From contig JAHCHE010000032.1 of NCBI GenBank assembly GCA_026129905.1, positions 22,625 to 86,624 on the forward strand: 64,000 bases of DNA, read 5' to 3'. Source of the DNA: Bryobacteraceae bacterium. GTDB taxonomy: Bacteria > Acidobacteriota > Terriglobia > Bryobacterales > Bryobacteraceae. The position numbers and the translations under genes are program-made. Positions within the stretch are counted from its first letter, which is position 1. Every line of letters starts with the position of its first letter. This document shows, piece by piece, positions 1 through 9,295 of the stretch. Under the pieces are notes generated by a model. That model did not search any database. It saw only the letters and a program-made list of their open reading frames with translations, and was not told where the DNA came from.

Positions 1-351
1 GACAAGGCGATCCTTCACAAAGAGTGGGGGAAAGGAACTGCCGGCATGCTGCTGAACCTCGCCCTCGGCGGCGTCTACCTGGCGCTGAGAATCCTGGTGT
101 GGCGACAACTGGACTTTTCGTGGAACAGTCACCTCTATGGATCGCTGGTTTGGGCGTTGCTGGGGATCCACACGGCGCACATCGTGGCGTCGCTGGCTGA
201 AAGCGCCGTGCTGAGCGGGTTCCTCATCGCCGGACATCGTGAGGAGAAACTGCGGCAGGGACTGAACCAGGACGAGATCTACTGGTATTTTGTCGCCGCC
301 TCCGGCGCGCTGCTGTACGCCATCGTGCACCTTGCGCCGCGACTGCTCTGA
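1..351 (+). CDS. Cytochrome c oxidase subunit III-like protein, C-terminal part
   Basis: The reading frame is open from the first base of the window, so the true start lies upstream; 116 codons are visible. Three hydrophobic segments are separated by short loops. The order H..H in the middle helix, then the tail DEIYWYFVAASGALLYAIVH, resembles the last helices of heme-copper oxidase subunit III, where a conserved Y/W-H-F stretch sits in the final helix. It would be part of a membrane respiratory oxidase. The partner subunits must lie upstream of the window. A quinol oxidase or NO-reductase-associated subunit III homologue is also possible. Confidence 0.6.
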   Translation, partial: DKAILHKEWGKGTAGMLLNLALGGVYLALRILVWRQLDFSWNSHLYGSLVWALLGIHTAHIVASLAESAVLSGFLIAGHREEKLRQGLNQDEIYWYFVAASGALLYAIVHLAPRLL

Positions 352-441
352 AGTGCCATTGGCCTGGAAACCCCGATAACCCCCTGCCGCCCGAAACGGC
401 CCGTGAGGCGGCATTGTCCTATCTCCAGGGGGGAGGAGTCC

Positions 442-1653
442 ATGACAAAACGCCAAGCCGTAGCGATCTCGACTTGCGCCGCCGTAGCCGGCATCGCGCT
501 CTATGCCTTTGAGAATCAAAAAGCCGTCGACGTCCAGATCACGGGCCACGTCCTAAGGCCGGAGCAGGTGGAGGCGACGCCGGAGCGTATCGAGAGCCTG
601 AGCGTTCCGCCGGGATTTCGCGTCTCGAAGTTCGCCGAGGGCCTCGGGAAACCCCGGATTATCGCCGTCGCCGAGGATGGCGCCGTCTATGTCACGCGCC
701 GGGAGCCGGGCGACGCCCTGCTGCTGATGGACAAGAACGGAGACGGAGTCGCCGATGAGCAGAAGACCGTCGCGCGCCAGGAGGATATGCACGGCATCGC
801 CATTCACGGCGATCGCGTCTATCTCACGACGGTAAAGGAAGTGTATGTAGCCGACCGTCAGTCCGATGGCTCGCTGGGCGAACTTCAGCGGATTATCGAC
901 GATCTGCCGGATGGCGGCCAGCACCCGAATCGCACCCTCGCAGTGGGGCCGGACGACATGCTCTACATCACGGTGGGAAGCACCTGCAATGCCTGCGACG
1001 AATCGAACGAAGAGAACGCCACACTACTCCGGGCGCAACTCGACGGCAGCGGCCGCGAGATCTTCGCCAGCGGGCTTCGGAACACGATCGGAATGGACTG
1101 GCGGCCCGGTTCCAACGAGCTCTGGGGCATGGATCACGGGACCGACTGGCTGGGCGACGATCAGCCGAAAGAAGAATTGAACCTGATCGAAGCGGGACAG
1201 CGGTATGGGTGGCCGTTTGTCTACGGACGAGGCAAGTTCGATTACTCGAATGAGCCGCCCGGCGGTGTCACCCACGAGGAGTGGGCCCGCAAGAGCCGCG
1301 AGCCCGCGTTGCTCTATACCGCCCACGCCGCGCCCATGCAGATGCTCTTCTACGATGGCGATCAGTTCCCGGAGGAATACCGGAACGATGCGTTCGTCAC
1401 GATGCGAGGTTCCTGGAATCGCAAGCCGCCGAGCGGATACGAGGTTGTGCGCATCCGCTTCCAGGATGGAAAGCCACAGGAATTCGAGCCCTTCCTCACC
1501 GGATTTCTCGTGCGCCAGGGCGACGGCTGGACGCAATTCGGCCGCCCTGTGGGGCTAGCAGTCGCGGCCGACGGCGCACTGCTGATCGGCGACGATACGA
1601 ACGGCGTGATCTACAGAGTCTCTCACGAAGGACGGCAGTCGTCGAGGCGGTGA
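442..1653 (+). CDS. Sorbosone/glucose dehydrogenase-like beta-propeller, membrane-anchored or secreted
   Basis: 403 residues. Start chosen at ATG 442, preceded by GGGAGGAG; an upstream in-frame ATG at 403 has no good ribosome site. Residues 1-20 form an N-terminal hydrophobic anchor or signal. The rest reads as a six-bladed soluble PQQ-dependent sugar dehydrogenase-like propeller: GGQHPNRTLAVGPDDMLYI (strand plus acid-base His), the blade motif SGLRNTIGMDW and LWGMDHGTDWLGDD. The family oxidises aldoses or sorbosone in the periplasm using PQQ and calcium. The true substrate cannot be read from sequence. It stands alone and converges with the next gene, 30 bp away. Confidence 0.75.
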   Translation: MTKRQAVAISTCAAVAGIALYAFENQKAVDVQITGHVLRPEQVEATPERIESLSVPPGFRVSKFAEGLGKPRIIAVAEDGAVYVTRREPGDALLLMDKNGDGVADEQKTVARQEDMHGIAIHGDRVYLTTVKEVYVADRQSDGSLGELQRIIDDLPDGGQHPNRTLAVGPDDMLYITVGSTCNACDESNEENATLLRAQLDGSGREIFASGLRNTIGMDWRPGSNELWGMDHGTDWLGDDQPKEELNLIEAGQRYGWPFVYGRGKFDYSNEPPGGVTHEEWARKSREPALLYTAHAAPMQMLFYDGDQFPEEYRNDAFVTMRGSWNRKPPSGYEVVRIRFQDGKPQEFEPFLTGFLVRQGDGWTQFGRPVGLAVAADGALLIGDDTNGVIYRVSHEGRQSSRR

Positions 1654-1683
1654 ATCCGGCGGCCGCCTCGGCGGCGCGCCGAC

Positions 1684-3075
1684 TCAGTACGTCACGCAAT
1701 CGCACCAGTTGCCTTCCTCGTCGAAGTGGGGCCAAGGCCCGGTGCGGCGCCAGCCGGAGGTGATCATCTCGTCGAATATCGGCGTGGGCTCGAAATAGCC
1801 GGGGGTGCGCAGGTGCTTCTTGACGACCTCGTCGTCGAGTTCAACGCCCAACCCCGGTTCGTTTGGAAGCTCCATGTAGCCGTCGTTGATGATCGGTTTT
1901 GCCGGCTTTTTCACCAGGTCCTGCCACCACGGCATGTCGGCGGCGTGGTGCTCCACGGAAACGACGTTGGTCAGCGTGGCCGCCAGGTGCGTCATCGCGG
2001 CCTGGCCGATCGGCGAGCCCGGCATGTGGATAACCGTGGGAATGCCGTACGCTGCCGCGAAATCGGCGATCCGCTTGATCTCGAGTATTCCGCCGGAGCC
2101 CACGTAATCGGGGTGAATCAGGTCCACCGCGTAATTCGCGATCAGGTCGCGAAAGCCCTCTTCCAGCCCGAAGGCCTGCTCGCCGGTGAGGATGGGCGTG
2201 GTGGTCGCCTCTTTGATCGCCTTGAAGCCGCGCCAGTTCAGCCAACACTCGGCGATGAAATCCTCGGCCCACGCGAGCTGATACGGCTCGAAGGCCCGCG
2301 CATAGCGGATGGAGTCGTCGACGTTCAGCGGGCCGAAATGATCCGCGGCCAGCGGCGTGTCCCAGCCGATCACGTCGCGGCCGGCGGCCAGGATCTCGCA
2401 CAGGTAGCCGAGCCCTTTGTCGGTGGCGATGCCGCGGCTGTCGACGGCGCCGGGCCGGTCCTTCACGAGGCTGGTGTAGAGGTCCATTTTGAAGGCCTTG
2501 AAGCCCATCTCCTTCCGCCGCGCCACGCGTTTGGCGTACACCTGGGGGTCCTTATGCCCGGTGGTGTCGCAGTAGATGAGGACTTTGTCGCGCAGCTTCG
2601 GTCCGAGCAGCTTCCAGACCGGCACGCCGTAGACCTTGCCGGCGATATCGTGCAGCGCCAGGTCGATGGCGCCGTAGCCGCTATTCCAGAAGTACTGGCC
2701 GGCGGAATTACGGATGCGGCGGAGGATGGAATGGATCTCCAGCGGATTCTTGCCGACGAGGTGCGCTTTCAGCATCAGCGCGCTGCCTCGGACGCCGGCC
2801 GCGAACACCTCGCCCAAACCGTAGACGCCCTGGTTCGTGTCGATACGGATGATCGGGTAATCGTAGTTTGCGGCCACCGTGCACGCGCGCATGTCGGTGA
2901 TCTTCAGGTCGCTCGGAGCGGAGTTCTTGTTAACGGCCGGGGGGGCCGGCGGCGCCGCTCCGAGGCGGTTCTCCATCAGCCGGAAGGCGGCCGAGAATGC
3001 GGCCATGCCGGCGCCGCTTTGTAGCAGTTTCCGGCGGGTCAGTTCAGCTTTTCTTGGGTCGAAGGGCGGCGTCAT
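1684..3075 (-). CDS. Tat-exported enolase-superfamily (mandelate racemase/muconate lactonizing type) protein
   Basis: 463 residues from ATG 3075. A longer open frame upstream is low-complexity read-through and was rejected. The N-terminus RRKLLQSGAGMAAF is a twin-arginine signal followed by a hydrophobic stretch. The remainder has the enolase-superfamily layout: a capping domain to about residue 170, then a barrel with a KMDLY lysine region, acidic strand ends (WAEDF, TGEQAF) and a late VIHMPGSPIG segment. Relatives are acid-sugar dehydratases or racemases that abstract a proton alpha to a carboxylate with Mg2+. An exported member is unusual but common in Solibacter-like and planctomycete genomes. 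Substrate unknown. Confidence 0.75.
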   Translation of the reverse strand: MTPPFDPRKAELTRRKLLQSGAGMAAFSAAFRLMENRLGAAPPAPPAVNKNSAPSDLKITDMRACTVAANYDYPIIRIDTNQGVYGLGEVFAAGVRGSALMLKAHLVGKNPLEIHSILRRIRNSAGQYFWNSGYGAIDLALHDIAGKVYGVPVWKLLGPKLRDKVLIYCDTTGHKDPQVYAKRVARRKEMGFKAFKMDLYTSLVKDRPGAVDSRGIATDKGLGYLCEILAAGRDVIGWDTPLAADHFGPLNVDDSIRYARAFEPYQLAWAEDFIAECWLNWRGFKAIKEATTTPILTGEQAFGLEEGFRDLIANYAVDLIHPDYVGSGGILEIKRIADFAAAYGIPTVIHMPGSPIGQAAMTHLAATLTNVVSVEHHAADMPWWQDLVKKPAKPIINDGYMELPNEPGLGVELDDEVVKKHLRTPGYFEPTPIFDEMITSGWRRTGPWPHFDEEGNWCDCVTY

Positions 3076-3153
3076 CTCTCGAAAACCTCGCGTTCGACCG
3101 CGAGTATATCGCAGATCCGTCCTTTTCGGGCGCCGTGATCCGAAATGCGGGTA

Positions 3154-3182
3154 TTGCCTTGGGCGGGGATCGGACATATTAT
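3154..3182 (+). promoter_or_regulatory. Sigma70-type promoter for the epimerase-like gene
   Basis: TTGCCT at 3154-3159, a 17-bp spacer, and TATTAT at 3177-3182. The start codon lies at 3245, giving a leader of about 55 nt with AAGGAAG as ribosome site. The element lies in the divergent gap shared with the enolase-like gene. Confidence 0.5.
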
Positions 3183-3244
3183 GAACCGATGGCGCAACTG
3201 GGCAGCCGTGAGGCTGGCGCCGATCTCTGGGTAAGGAAGAAATC

Positions 3245-3979
3245 ATGAGGGGCAATGGGACGGTGTTCGTCAGTGGGGCCACCGGATATCTCGGCCGGCC
3301 TCTGATTTGCGCCCTGCTCGAGCGCGGGCACTCCGTCCGGGCGCTGGCGCGGCCCGGTTCGGAAAGCCGCGTGCCGCGAGGAGCGGACGTGATGCTGGGA
3401 AACGCTCTGGACGCCGCGTCGCTGACGCCGGCGCTCGACGCCGGGACCACGCTGGTTCATTTGACCGGCGCGCCGAAGCCCGCGCCGTGGAAAGGCCGCC
3501 AGTTCCGCGCGGTCGACGAGGCGTCGCTGCGCGCTTCGCTCGAAGCGGCCTGCCGCGCCCGCATCGCGCACCTCGTTTACGTCAGCGTGGCGCAACCGGC
3601 GCCGGTGATGCGGACCTATATCAAGGTGCGCCGCGAATGTGAAGAGGCCATCCGGGCCGGCGGAATACCGGCTACCCTGCTGCGGCCCTGGTATGTGGTC
3701 GGGGAAGGGCATCGCTGGCCTCTGTGTCTCATTCCGTGCTACAAGCTGGCGGAGTGGTTTCCGCTCACGCGTCAAGGCGCCCTCCGCCTGGGCCTGCTGC
3801 GCCACGAAGAGATGACCCGAGGGCTGGTGTGGGCGGTGGAGAACCCGCCGGCGACAGCGGCGGCCGGCCGGGGCGAACCCCGCGTACTCACGGTGCCCGA
3901 CATTCGGGCGCTCTGCCGGTTGGCGGAACTCCCGTCACCCGCCCCTGGGGAGGTCCGCCATGCGAGGGCAGGGAATTAG
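3245..3979 (+). CDS. NAD(P)-binding epimerase/NmrA-like Rossmann protein
   Basis: 244 residues, ATG with AAGGAAG 8 nt upstream. The N-terminus VFVSGATGYLGRPLICAL carries the GxxGxxG dinucleotide motif of extended SDR proteins, followed by RALARPGS after the second strand, as in NAD(P)H-binding atypical SDRs. The usual YxxxK pair is replaced by a TYIKVRRECEEAI segment. That points to a complex I 39-kDa/NmrA-like oxidoreductase or sensor instead of a sugar epimerase. Cytoplasmic. The substrate cannot be told. A short inverted repeat follows the stop codon. Confidence 0.7.
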   Translation: MRGNGTVFVSGATGYLGRPLICALLERGHSVRALARPGSESRVPRGADVMLGNALDAASLTPALDAGTTLVHLTGAPKPAPWKGRQFRAVDEASLRASLEAACRARIAHLVYVSVAQPAPVMRTYIKVRRECEEAIRAGGIPATLLRPWYVVGEGHRWPLCLIPCYKLAEWFPLTRQGALRLGLLRHEEMTRGLVWAVENPPATAAAGRGEPRVLTVPDIRALCRLAELPSPAPGEVRHARAGN

Positions 3980-3994
3980 CCTTTTGGCGGCGGA

Positions 3995-4016
3995 GAGTCC
4001 ACACAAGTGTGGACTC
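3995..4016. repeat. Perfect inverted repeat between two genes
   Basis: GAGTCCACAC-AA-GTGTGGACTC: 10-bp arms around a 2-nt centre, 15 bp after the stop of the epimerase-like gene and upstream of the FAD-enzyme start. No T-tract follows it, so it is more likely an operator or an attenuating hairpin than a classic terminator. Confidence 0.5.
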
Positions 4017-4102
4017 GGCGCGCTGAGAGCGCACGCCACGTCCGCTTGATTAGCGGCCGGTCCGTAACGGGATTCCAAGGTCAATCCTCTTTTCTGCGAC
4101 CA

Positions 4103-5914
4103 GTGCATACGCGACGCGATTTTCTGAACGGCGTGCTTCTCGGCAGCGGGGCGGCGCTCCTTCACGCCCCGGCGCCGGCCGAGGGCGCGCCGCCGATACC
4201 CGGCTTCAACGGCCCCGGCGGCGTCGGCGATTATGCGCTATCGAACGGCAATCGGTGGGAGGTGCTGGAGGCAGCCCACCGGATCCGCGACGGAGCGTAT
4301 CGCGCGCGGACCGTCGCTGCCGCCGACACTGGCGAACGCTTCGACCTCGTCATCGTGGGAGCCGGCATGAGCGGCCTGGGCGCCGCGCTGCGGTTCTCCG
4401 AGTTCGCCGGCGCCAAGCAGACATGCCTTCTGCTGGACAACCATGCCATCTTCGGCGGCGAATCCAAGCGCAACGAAATGATCGTCGACGGGGTGCGCCT
4501 GTTTGCCCCCCAGGGGGCCAACGAGTTCGATATCCCGTCCGATCCCGCCGGCGACGCCTACAAGCTCTTCCAGCAACTGCGCATCCCGATGCGCTTCGAG
4601 TATCGCGAGTGGCCCGCGAACCTGCGCCGTCTGGAATTCGACCGGACCAACTACGGCTTTCAGCACTGGCTCCACGCCCCGAGCTTCGGCCACCTGGTGG
4701 AGGGGCGGTGGGTCCGCGACTTCTGGACGAGCCACGCCTCCGACGAGTTGAAGAAGTGGAAGTACCACGGCGAGCGCTACTACGACGGCAAGGACTTCGA
4801 ACCGTGGCTCGACTCGATGACCTACAAGGAATACATCGAGCGCGTCATGGGTCTGTCGCCCCGGGTCACCGCATTCGCCGATCCCATCCTCGCCGCCGCT
4901 GTCGGCCTGGGCTGCGACGCTCTTTCGGCCTACGCCGCGTACCAGGTGGGATTGCCCGGATTCCGCGGTTTTCGCGGAGGCGGCGGCTTCCCGCTCGAGT
5001 TCGACAAGGCGCCGGAAAACGAGTGGCACATGTTCCCGGGCGGCAACGCCGGCCTGGCGCGCTACGCGGTTAAAGCGCTGCTCCCCTCCGCAATCGGCGG
5101 TGGACACGACCTGAACGACGTCGTCAACGGCCGCGTGCAGTTCGACGAACTCGACCGCCCTGGCGCGCGCTTCCGCTTTCGCCTTTCCTCCACCGTCGTG
5201 CGCGTCGAACAGAGCAAGAAGGAGGTCGCCGTAACGTTTGAGTGTGAAGGCCGCCTGCATCGAGTTCGGGCGCGCGCTGTAGTGATGGCGAGCGGAAGCT
5301 GGATCAACCGCCACATCGTCGCGGACCTGCCGGAGGCCAAACGCGCCGCGCTCGGCGCCATGCTGCACTCGCCGGTCCTGGTGGCCAACGCCGGCGTCCG
5401 GCACTGGCGGTTTCTGTACGACCTGGGCATCACGTCGGCCCGCTGGACGGGAGGGTTCGGTTTCTGCTGCAACGTGCGGCAGCCGATGTCGCTGCCGGGC
5501 TACCGTCCTCCGTTTTCTCCCGACGCGCCCACCGTCCTCACCTTCTATATCCCGTACTACTTTCCCGGACTGCCGGCGCGCGACCAGGGCGCCAAGGGCC
5601 GCATGGAACTCCTCGGCGCCTCCTACGCCGTCATCGAGCGGCGCCTGCGCGAACAGATGCGCAAACTGTTCGGCGTCTCCGCCGAGCGGGCCATCGACGG
5701 CATCATCCTCAATCGCTGGGGCCACGCCTACGTCAATCCCACGCCCGGCTTCTATTTCCCCCGGGAGGGCCGCCCCGCGCCGCCCCAGGTGATTCGTGAG
5801 CCTCTTGGGAGGATCGCGTTCGGCCACTCGGAACTCTTCGGCCACCAGTTCTGGCTCGGCGCGATCCGCGAGGGCCGCCGCGCCGTCGATCAGCTTCGCG
5901 ATTCGATCGCGTAG
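4103..5914 (+). CDS. Exported FAD-dependent amine oxidase-like protein (spermidine dehydrogenase-like)
   Basis: 603 residues from GTG 4103, chosen because a Tat-like signal follows at once (TRRDFLNGVLLGSGAALLHA). A GTG at 4007 would add 32 residues of unlikely composition and lies in the inverted repeat. After the signal, FDLVIVGAGMSGLGAAL is the FAD-binding GxGxxG motif. It is followed by NHAIFGGESKRNE, which resembles the conserved segment of bacterial spermidine dehydrogenases. The C-terminal part (GRIAFGHSELFGHQFWLGA) matches the usual end of FAD oxidases, where the isoalloxazine is covered. It probably oxidises an amine or polyol in the periplasm. Electron acceptor and substrate are unknown. 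Confidence 0.7.
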   Translation: MHTRRDFLNGVLLGSGAALLHAPAPAEGAPPIPGFNGPGGVGDYALSNGNRWEVLEAAHRIRDGAYRARTVAAADTGERFDLVIVGAGMSGLGAALRFSEFAGAKQTCLLLDNHAIFGGESKRNEMIVDGVRLFAPQGANEFDIPSDPAGDAYKLFQQLRIPMRFEYREWPANLRRLEFDRTNYGFQHWLHAPSFGHLVEGRWVRDFWTSHASDELKKWKYHGERYYDGKDFEPWLDSMTYKEYIERVMGLSPRVTAFADPILAAAVGLGCDALSAYAAYQVGLPGFRGFRGGGGFPLEFDKAPENEWHMFPGGNAGLARYAVKALLPSAIGGGHDLNDVVNGRVQFDELDRPGARFRFRLSSTVVRVEQSKKEVAVTFECEGRLHRVRARAVVMASGSWINRHIVADLPEAKRAALGAMLHSPVLVANAGVRHWRFLYDLGITSARWTGGFGFCCNVRQPMSLPGYRPPFSPDAPTVLTFYIPYYFPGLPARDQGAKGRMELLGASYAVIERRLREQMRKLFGVSAERAIDGIILNRWGHAYVNPTPGFYFPREGRPAPPQVIREPLGRIAFGHSELFGHQFWLGAIREGRRAVDQLRDSIA

Positions 5915-6039
5915 CCGCCGCGCCGGAAAATCCCCGCCGTTTGAGGTAAGCTGGAAACCCGTGGCGAAGTTCCCGGCGCGCCCGGGAGCGGCTACGCGCC
6001 GCGGACCGCTACGCAAGCGATTCCTGTTCGGAGGTCGAA

Positions 6040-6987
6040 ATGAGCAAGCGCAGTTCTATCGGATCATGGGCATACACGATCGGCCCCTACGCGGAGCACC
6101 CGGTCGACTTCGACACCGTCTGCCGCAAATTGAAGGAGCTGAATTTTGAAGGCGTCGAGCTTGGCGCCTTCCCGCCGCATCCCAACCCCGGCAATCCCGC
6201 CGGAGCGAACGACAATTGGCCCGGCGCCATGCCCGAGAAATCCCAGCGCCAGGAACTGAAGGCGAAGATGGCCGAGCGCGGCCTGGGTCTCAGCGGCATC
6301 GCCGCCAATCTATGGGGCGAAAAGCTCATCAATACCGGCGATCCGTCGAAATACATCGAGGAATTTCGCAAAAATTCCGAATTTTCCCGCGACGTCGGCA
6401 TCCAGGGCATTCGCGTCGATTGCGTCCAGCCGCCCACCATTCTGCGCGAAATCGATTATGAAACGGCCATGGCGCGGGTAGTGAACGCGTGGAAAACCTG
6501 CTGCGACATTGCCGCCGGAAACGGACAGTTCGTCGTTTGGGAGTTCGAGCCGGGATTCGCGTTCAACAAGCCGGGCGACATTGTCCGCATCCATGACGCC
6601 GTGAACAAAGACAATTTCGGCCTGATGTACGACACCTGCCACGGCCAGATGGTTGGCGTCGTGGGCGCGCGGCAGGAGGGCGAGAAGGAAGTCTTTCCGA
6701 ACCAGGTGGACTTCATCCGCGCGCTCTCGGGCCGCATCTTTCATATCCACGTGATCGACTCCGATAACACTTGTCACAAAGACGCCGACGGAAACGACGA
6801 AACCTCCGCCCACCCGCCGTTCGGCCTGGGAGTCCTCGATTTCGACGAACTCATGCCCGAGCTGACGAGAGCCGCGCGCCTGCCGCACGACTGGTGGACG
6901 ATCGACCTGTGCTTCTGGCCCGACGCGTGGGCCGCGACGGCGCAGTGCAAGACGAAGCTCGACGAACTGATCGCCAAGTACGGTTGA
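6040..6987 (+). CDS. Sugar phosphate isomerase/epimerase (xylose isomerase-like TIM barrel)
   Basis: 315 residues, ATG with CGGAGGT 7 nt upstream. The fold of the AP endonuclease 2/xylose isomerase-like superfamily is suggested by the N-terminal [10 protein letters not shown] strand, [17 protein letters not shown] with a metal-binding Glu, [10 protein letters not shown] (Asp and His), FHIHVIDSD (His) and a late acidic strand. These give the usual metal-binding Glu/Asp/His set of keto-sugar epimerases. It lies 37 bp before the Gfo/Idh/MocA gene, so the two are probably co-transcribed in a sugar or inositol-like pathway. Confidence 0.8.
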   Translation: MSKRSSIGSWAYTIGPYAEHPVDFDTVCRKLKELNFEGVELGAFPPHPNPGNPAGANDNWPGAMPEKSQRQELKAKMAERGLGLSGIAANLWGEKLINTGDPSKYIEEFRKNSEFSRDVGIQGIRVDCVQPPTILREIDYETAMARVVNAWKTCCDIAAGNGQFVVWEFEPGFAFNKPGDIVRIHDAVNKDNFGLMYDTCHGQMVGVVGARQEGEKEVFPNQVDFIRALSGRIFHIHVIDSDNTCHKDADGNDETSAHPPFGLGVLDFDELMPELTRAARLPHDWWTIDLCFWPDAWAATAQCKTKLDELIAKYG

Positions 6988-7024
6988 GGTGCGCGCGACC
7001 GCCAAAAGAAAGGAACGCTTCGCC

Positions 7025-8191
7025 ATGGCAAAACAACTTCGTATCGGAATGATCGGCTACGGCTTCATGGGCCGCGCGCATTCGAACGCCTATAAGCGCT
7101 TGAACGATTTCTTTCCGGTTGAGCACCGTCCCGTGTTAAAGGTTGCCTGCGCCCGCTCCGAAGAAAAAGCGAAGGCATTCGCGGAAAATTGGGGCTACGA
7201 ACGGATTGAAACCGACTGGCGGAAGGTGGTGGCGTCTCCCGACGTCGACGTCATCGACATCTGTTCTCCCAACGATACCCACTACGATATCGCCCTGACG
7301 GCGGCCCGGAACAAGAAGATGATTCTTTGCGAAAAGCCGCTCGCCATGAACGTCCGCCAGGCGGAGGAGATGGCCCGGGCGGTGGAGGAAGCCGGCGTCC
7401 CGAACATGGTCTGGTTCAACTATCGCCGCGTTCCGTCCATCGCGCTCGCCAAGCAGATTGTCGACGAAGGCCGCATCGGCCAGCCGTTTCACTACCGCGC
7501 CACCTACCTTCAGGACTGGACAATCTCTCCTGACGTCCCGCAGGGCGGCGCCGCGCTTTGGCGTCTCGACGTCGATGTCGCCGGCTCCGGCGTCACCGGC
7601 GACCTGCTCGCGCATTCCATCGACACGGCGATGTGGCTCAACGGCGGCATCGCGCGCGTGGTGGCCCAAACCCGCACATTCGTCACCGAGCGCGTCCACG
7701 CCGTCACCGGTCAGGTGCAGCCGGTGGGCATCGACGACGCTTGCATGTTCCTGGCCGAGTTCGCCAACGGCTCGATGGGCACGTTCGAATCCACCCGCTA
7801 CGCCCGCGGCCGCAAGAACTTCAACACTTTCGAGTTGAACGGCGCCGACGGCAGCGTCTATTTCGATCTGGAGGAGCCCGAGTACTTGCAGTTTTTCGAG
7901 TACAAGCAACTCCAGTCCGGCAAAAAGCTGGAGTCGCACCTGACGGGCTGGCGCAAAATCCACAGCACGAATTCCGAGCACCCCTACATGAAGCACTACT
8001 GGGTGCCGGGCACGTGCATCGGCTACGAACACACCTTTCTGAACGCGCTGGCCGACTTCGTCGAGGGCATCGAGACCGGCAAACCCGCCCAGCCCGACTT
8101 CCGCAACGCCCTCGAGACCCAGCGGGTCTGCGACGCCGTACTGGAATCCGCCCGCTCCGGCCAGTGGGTGGAGACGGGGGTTGGGCTGTAA
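7025..8191 (+). CDS. Gfo/Idh/MocA family NAD(P)-dependent oxidoreductase
   Basis: 388 residues. ATG 7025 was chosen over an upstream in-frame GTG because AAAGGAACG precedes it and [19 protein letters not shown] (Rossmann GxGxxG) starts immediately. The [14 protein letters not shown] segment carries the conserved E-K-P lysine, and [13 protein letters not shown] carries the catalytic-type His. The length is normal for the family. It likely oxidises a sugar or cyclitol hydroxyl as partner of the isomerase gene just upstream. Cytoplasmic. The exact substrate is not predictable. Confidence 0.85.
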   Translation: MAKQLRIGMIGYGFMGRAHSNAYKRLNDFFPVEHRPVLKVACARSEEKAKAFAENWGYERIETDWRKVVASPDVDVIDICSPNDTHYDIALTAARNKKMILCEKPLAMNVRQAEEMARAVEEAGVPNMVWFNYRRVPSIALAKQIVDEGRIGQPFHYRATYLQDWTISPDVPQGGAALWRLDVDVAGSGVTGDLLAHSIDTAMWLNGGIARVVAQTRTFVTERVHAVTGQVQPVGIDDACMFLAEFANGSMGTFESTRYARGRKNFNTFELNGADGSVYFDLEEPEYLQFFEYKQLQSGKKLESHLTGWRKIHSTNSEHPYMKHYWVPGTCIGYEHTFLNALADFVEGIETGKPAQPDFRNALETQRVCDAVLESARSGQWVETGVGL

Positions 8192-8262
8192 CGTTGCGGT
8201 CCGGCGCGGCGAACGGCCAAGCTTTGATCCGCGCCGGACGTTCTCAACGTACGGTCTCCCCG

Positions 8263-8357
8263 TGTAACGTCGATTGTAACGTACCCCTCCGGACCCCTGA
8301 TTTTATTGATCTGTAACCGTTACTAACGCCACTCTGCCAGATCGGCGCGGGTATTCT
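8263..8357 (+). promoter_or_regulatory. Repeat-bearing promoter of secreted paralog A
   Basis: TGTAACGT occurs at 8263-8270 and 8275-8282 (12-bp period). TGTAACCG at 8312 is followed by CTAACG, with a 10-bp period between the TAAC cores. The block 8301-8330 is 28/30 identical to 11665-11694, upstream of the second paralog. A TATTCT -10-like element lies at 8352-8357, 22 bp after the block, at the same relative place in both copies. No convincing -35 exists, which suggests activator-dependent transcription. A further TGTAACG overlaps the preceding stop codon at 8187. Confidence 0.6.
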
Positions 8358-8495
8358 CATCCAAGCCGCGCGTTGGCGATCAACGGCATGCGGCTCTGGT
8401 TGGGGCTTGCGACGCTGGGACGCCAAACCCTCCGCGGCGGCGGGTCCCAACCGGCGAAGAAAACGAGAAACACGCAGAGAAAGGGCAAACAGTCA

Positions 8496-9257
8496 ATGAA
8501 CAAGAACATCAGGATAAGGGCAAGCGTGCCGCGCAGGTGCGGGTTGGGGTGGCAGGTATTCAAATGCGGCGGCCACGTACTTCCGGTTGTCGCCGCCCTG
8601 GCGATGCTGGCCGTGGCCGGATCGAACCCTCTCAGTGCAGCAAACACTGTCTCCCCGCCCGGTTTCAAGGTGTCCGTGCCGTTGAATGCGGCCGAACTGA
8701 GCGCCCGGTGGTGGCAGTGGAATCTGGAAACGCCGAACGGCATCAACCCGACGCTCGATTTCACCGGCGTCAATTGCGGAAAGGAGCAGGAGTTCCCGCC
8801 TCTATTCTTCCTGGCGGGCGCCCCGGTGGACACGCCGGTTACCCGCTCCTGCACGGTTCCGGCCGGAAAGACCCTCTTCTTCCCCATGATCACCGTCGAG
8901 TGCTCCAACCTCGAGGAGCCGCCGTTCTTCGGCAGCAAAGCATCCGAACTGCGCAATTGCGTGAAACCCTGGCTGAACAACGTAACCTTGAGCCTGAAGA
9001 TCGATGGCGTCACCGTGGCAAGTTCGGCAAACCTGGCCAAGTTTCGGGCGATGTCGCCGCTCTACGCCTTCACCCTCCCGCAGGACAACCAATTGGGGAA
9101 GCCGGGCGGGACATCGGGGATCTCCGTCTCCGACGGCTTCTGGATCGCGGTGAAGCTGACCAAAGGCAACCACGTGCTCCAGTTCAAGGCCCGGGTGAAC
9201 TCCGGACCGGCCGCGGGCTTCGAACAGGACATTCTGTACTACCTGACGCAGCAGTGA
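8496..9257 (+). CDS. Secreted protein of unknown function, paralog A (WSA-x-WWxW type)
   Basis: 253 residues. Start at ATG 8496; an open frame extends upstream to 8373 but lacks a credible start. A long signal peptide ends near SAANTVSPP. The mature part has ELSARWWQWN, NCG, SCTVPAGKTLFFP, ITVECSN and PFFG, all shared in order with the product at 11806-12513. The four shared cysteines suggest two disulfides outside the cell. I recognise no enzyme motif. The promoter block upstream is also shared with the paralog, so the pair probably responds to one regulator, plausibly the gene lying between them. Confidence 0.75.
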   Translation: MNKNIRIRASVPRRCGLGWQVFKCGGHVLPVVAALAMLAVAGSNPLSAANTVSPPGFKVSVPLNAAELSARWWQWNLETPNGINPTLDFTGVNCGKEQEFPPLFFLAGAPVDTPVTRSCTVPAGKTLFFPMITVECSNLEEPPFFGSKASELRNCVKPWLNNVTLSLKIDGVTVASSANLAKFRAMSPLYAFTLPQDNQLGKPGGTSGISVSDGFWIAVKLTKGNHVLQFKARVNSGPAAGFEQDILYYLTQQ

Positions 9258-9295
9258 GGGGTCTCCGCCGCGATGCCGGCGCCGCTTCCCCGTCC

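Noticed and set aside
1726..3024. 432-codon open frame opposite the enolase-like gene
   Set aside because: It is antisense to a gene with clear motifs and is arginine/glycine/valine-rich, as expected from high-GC shadow frames.
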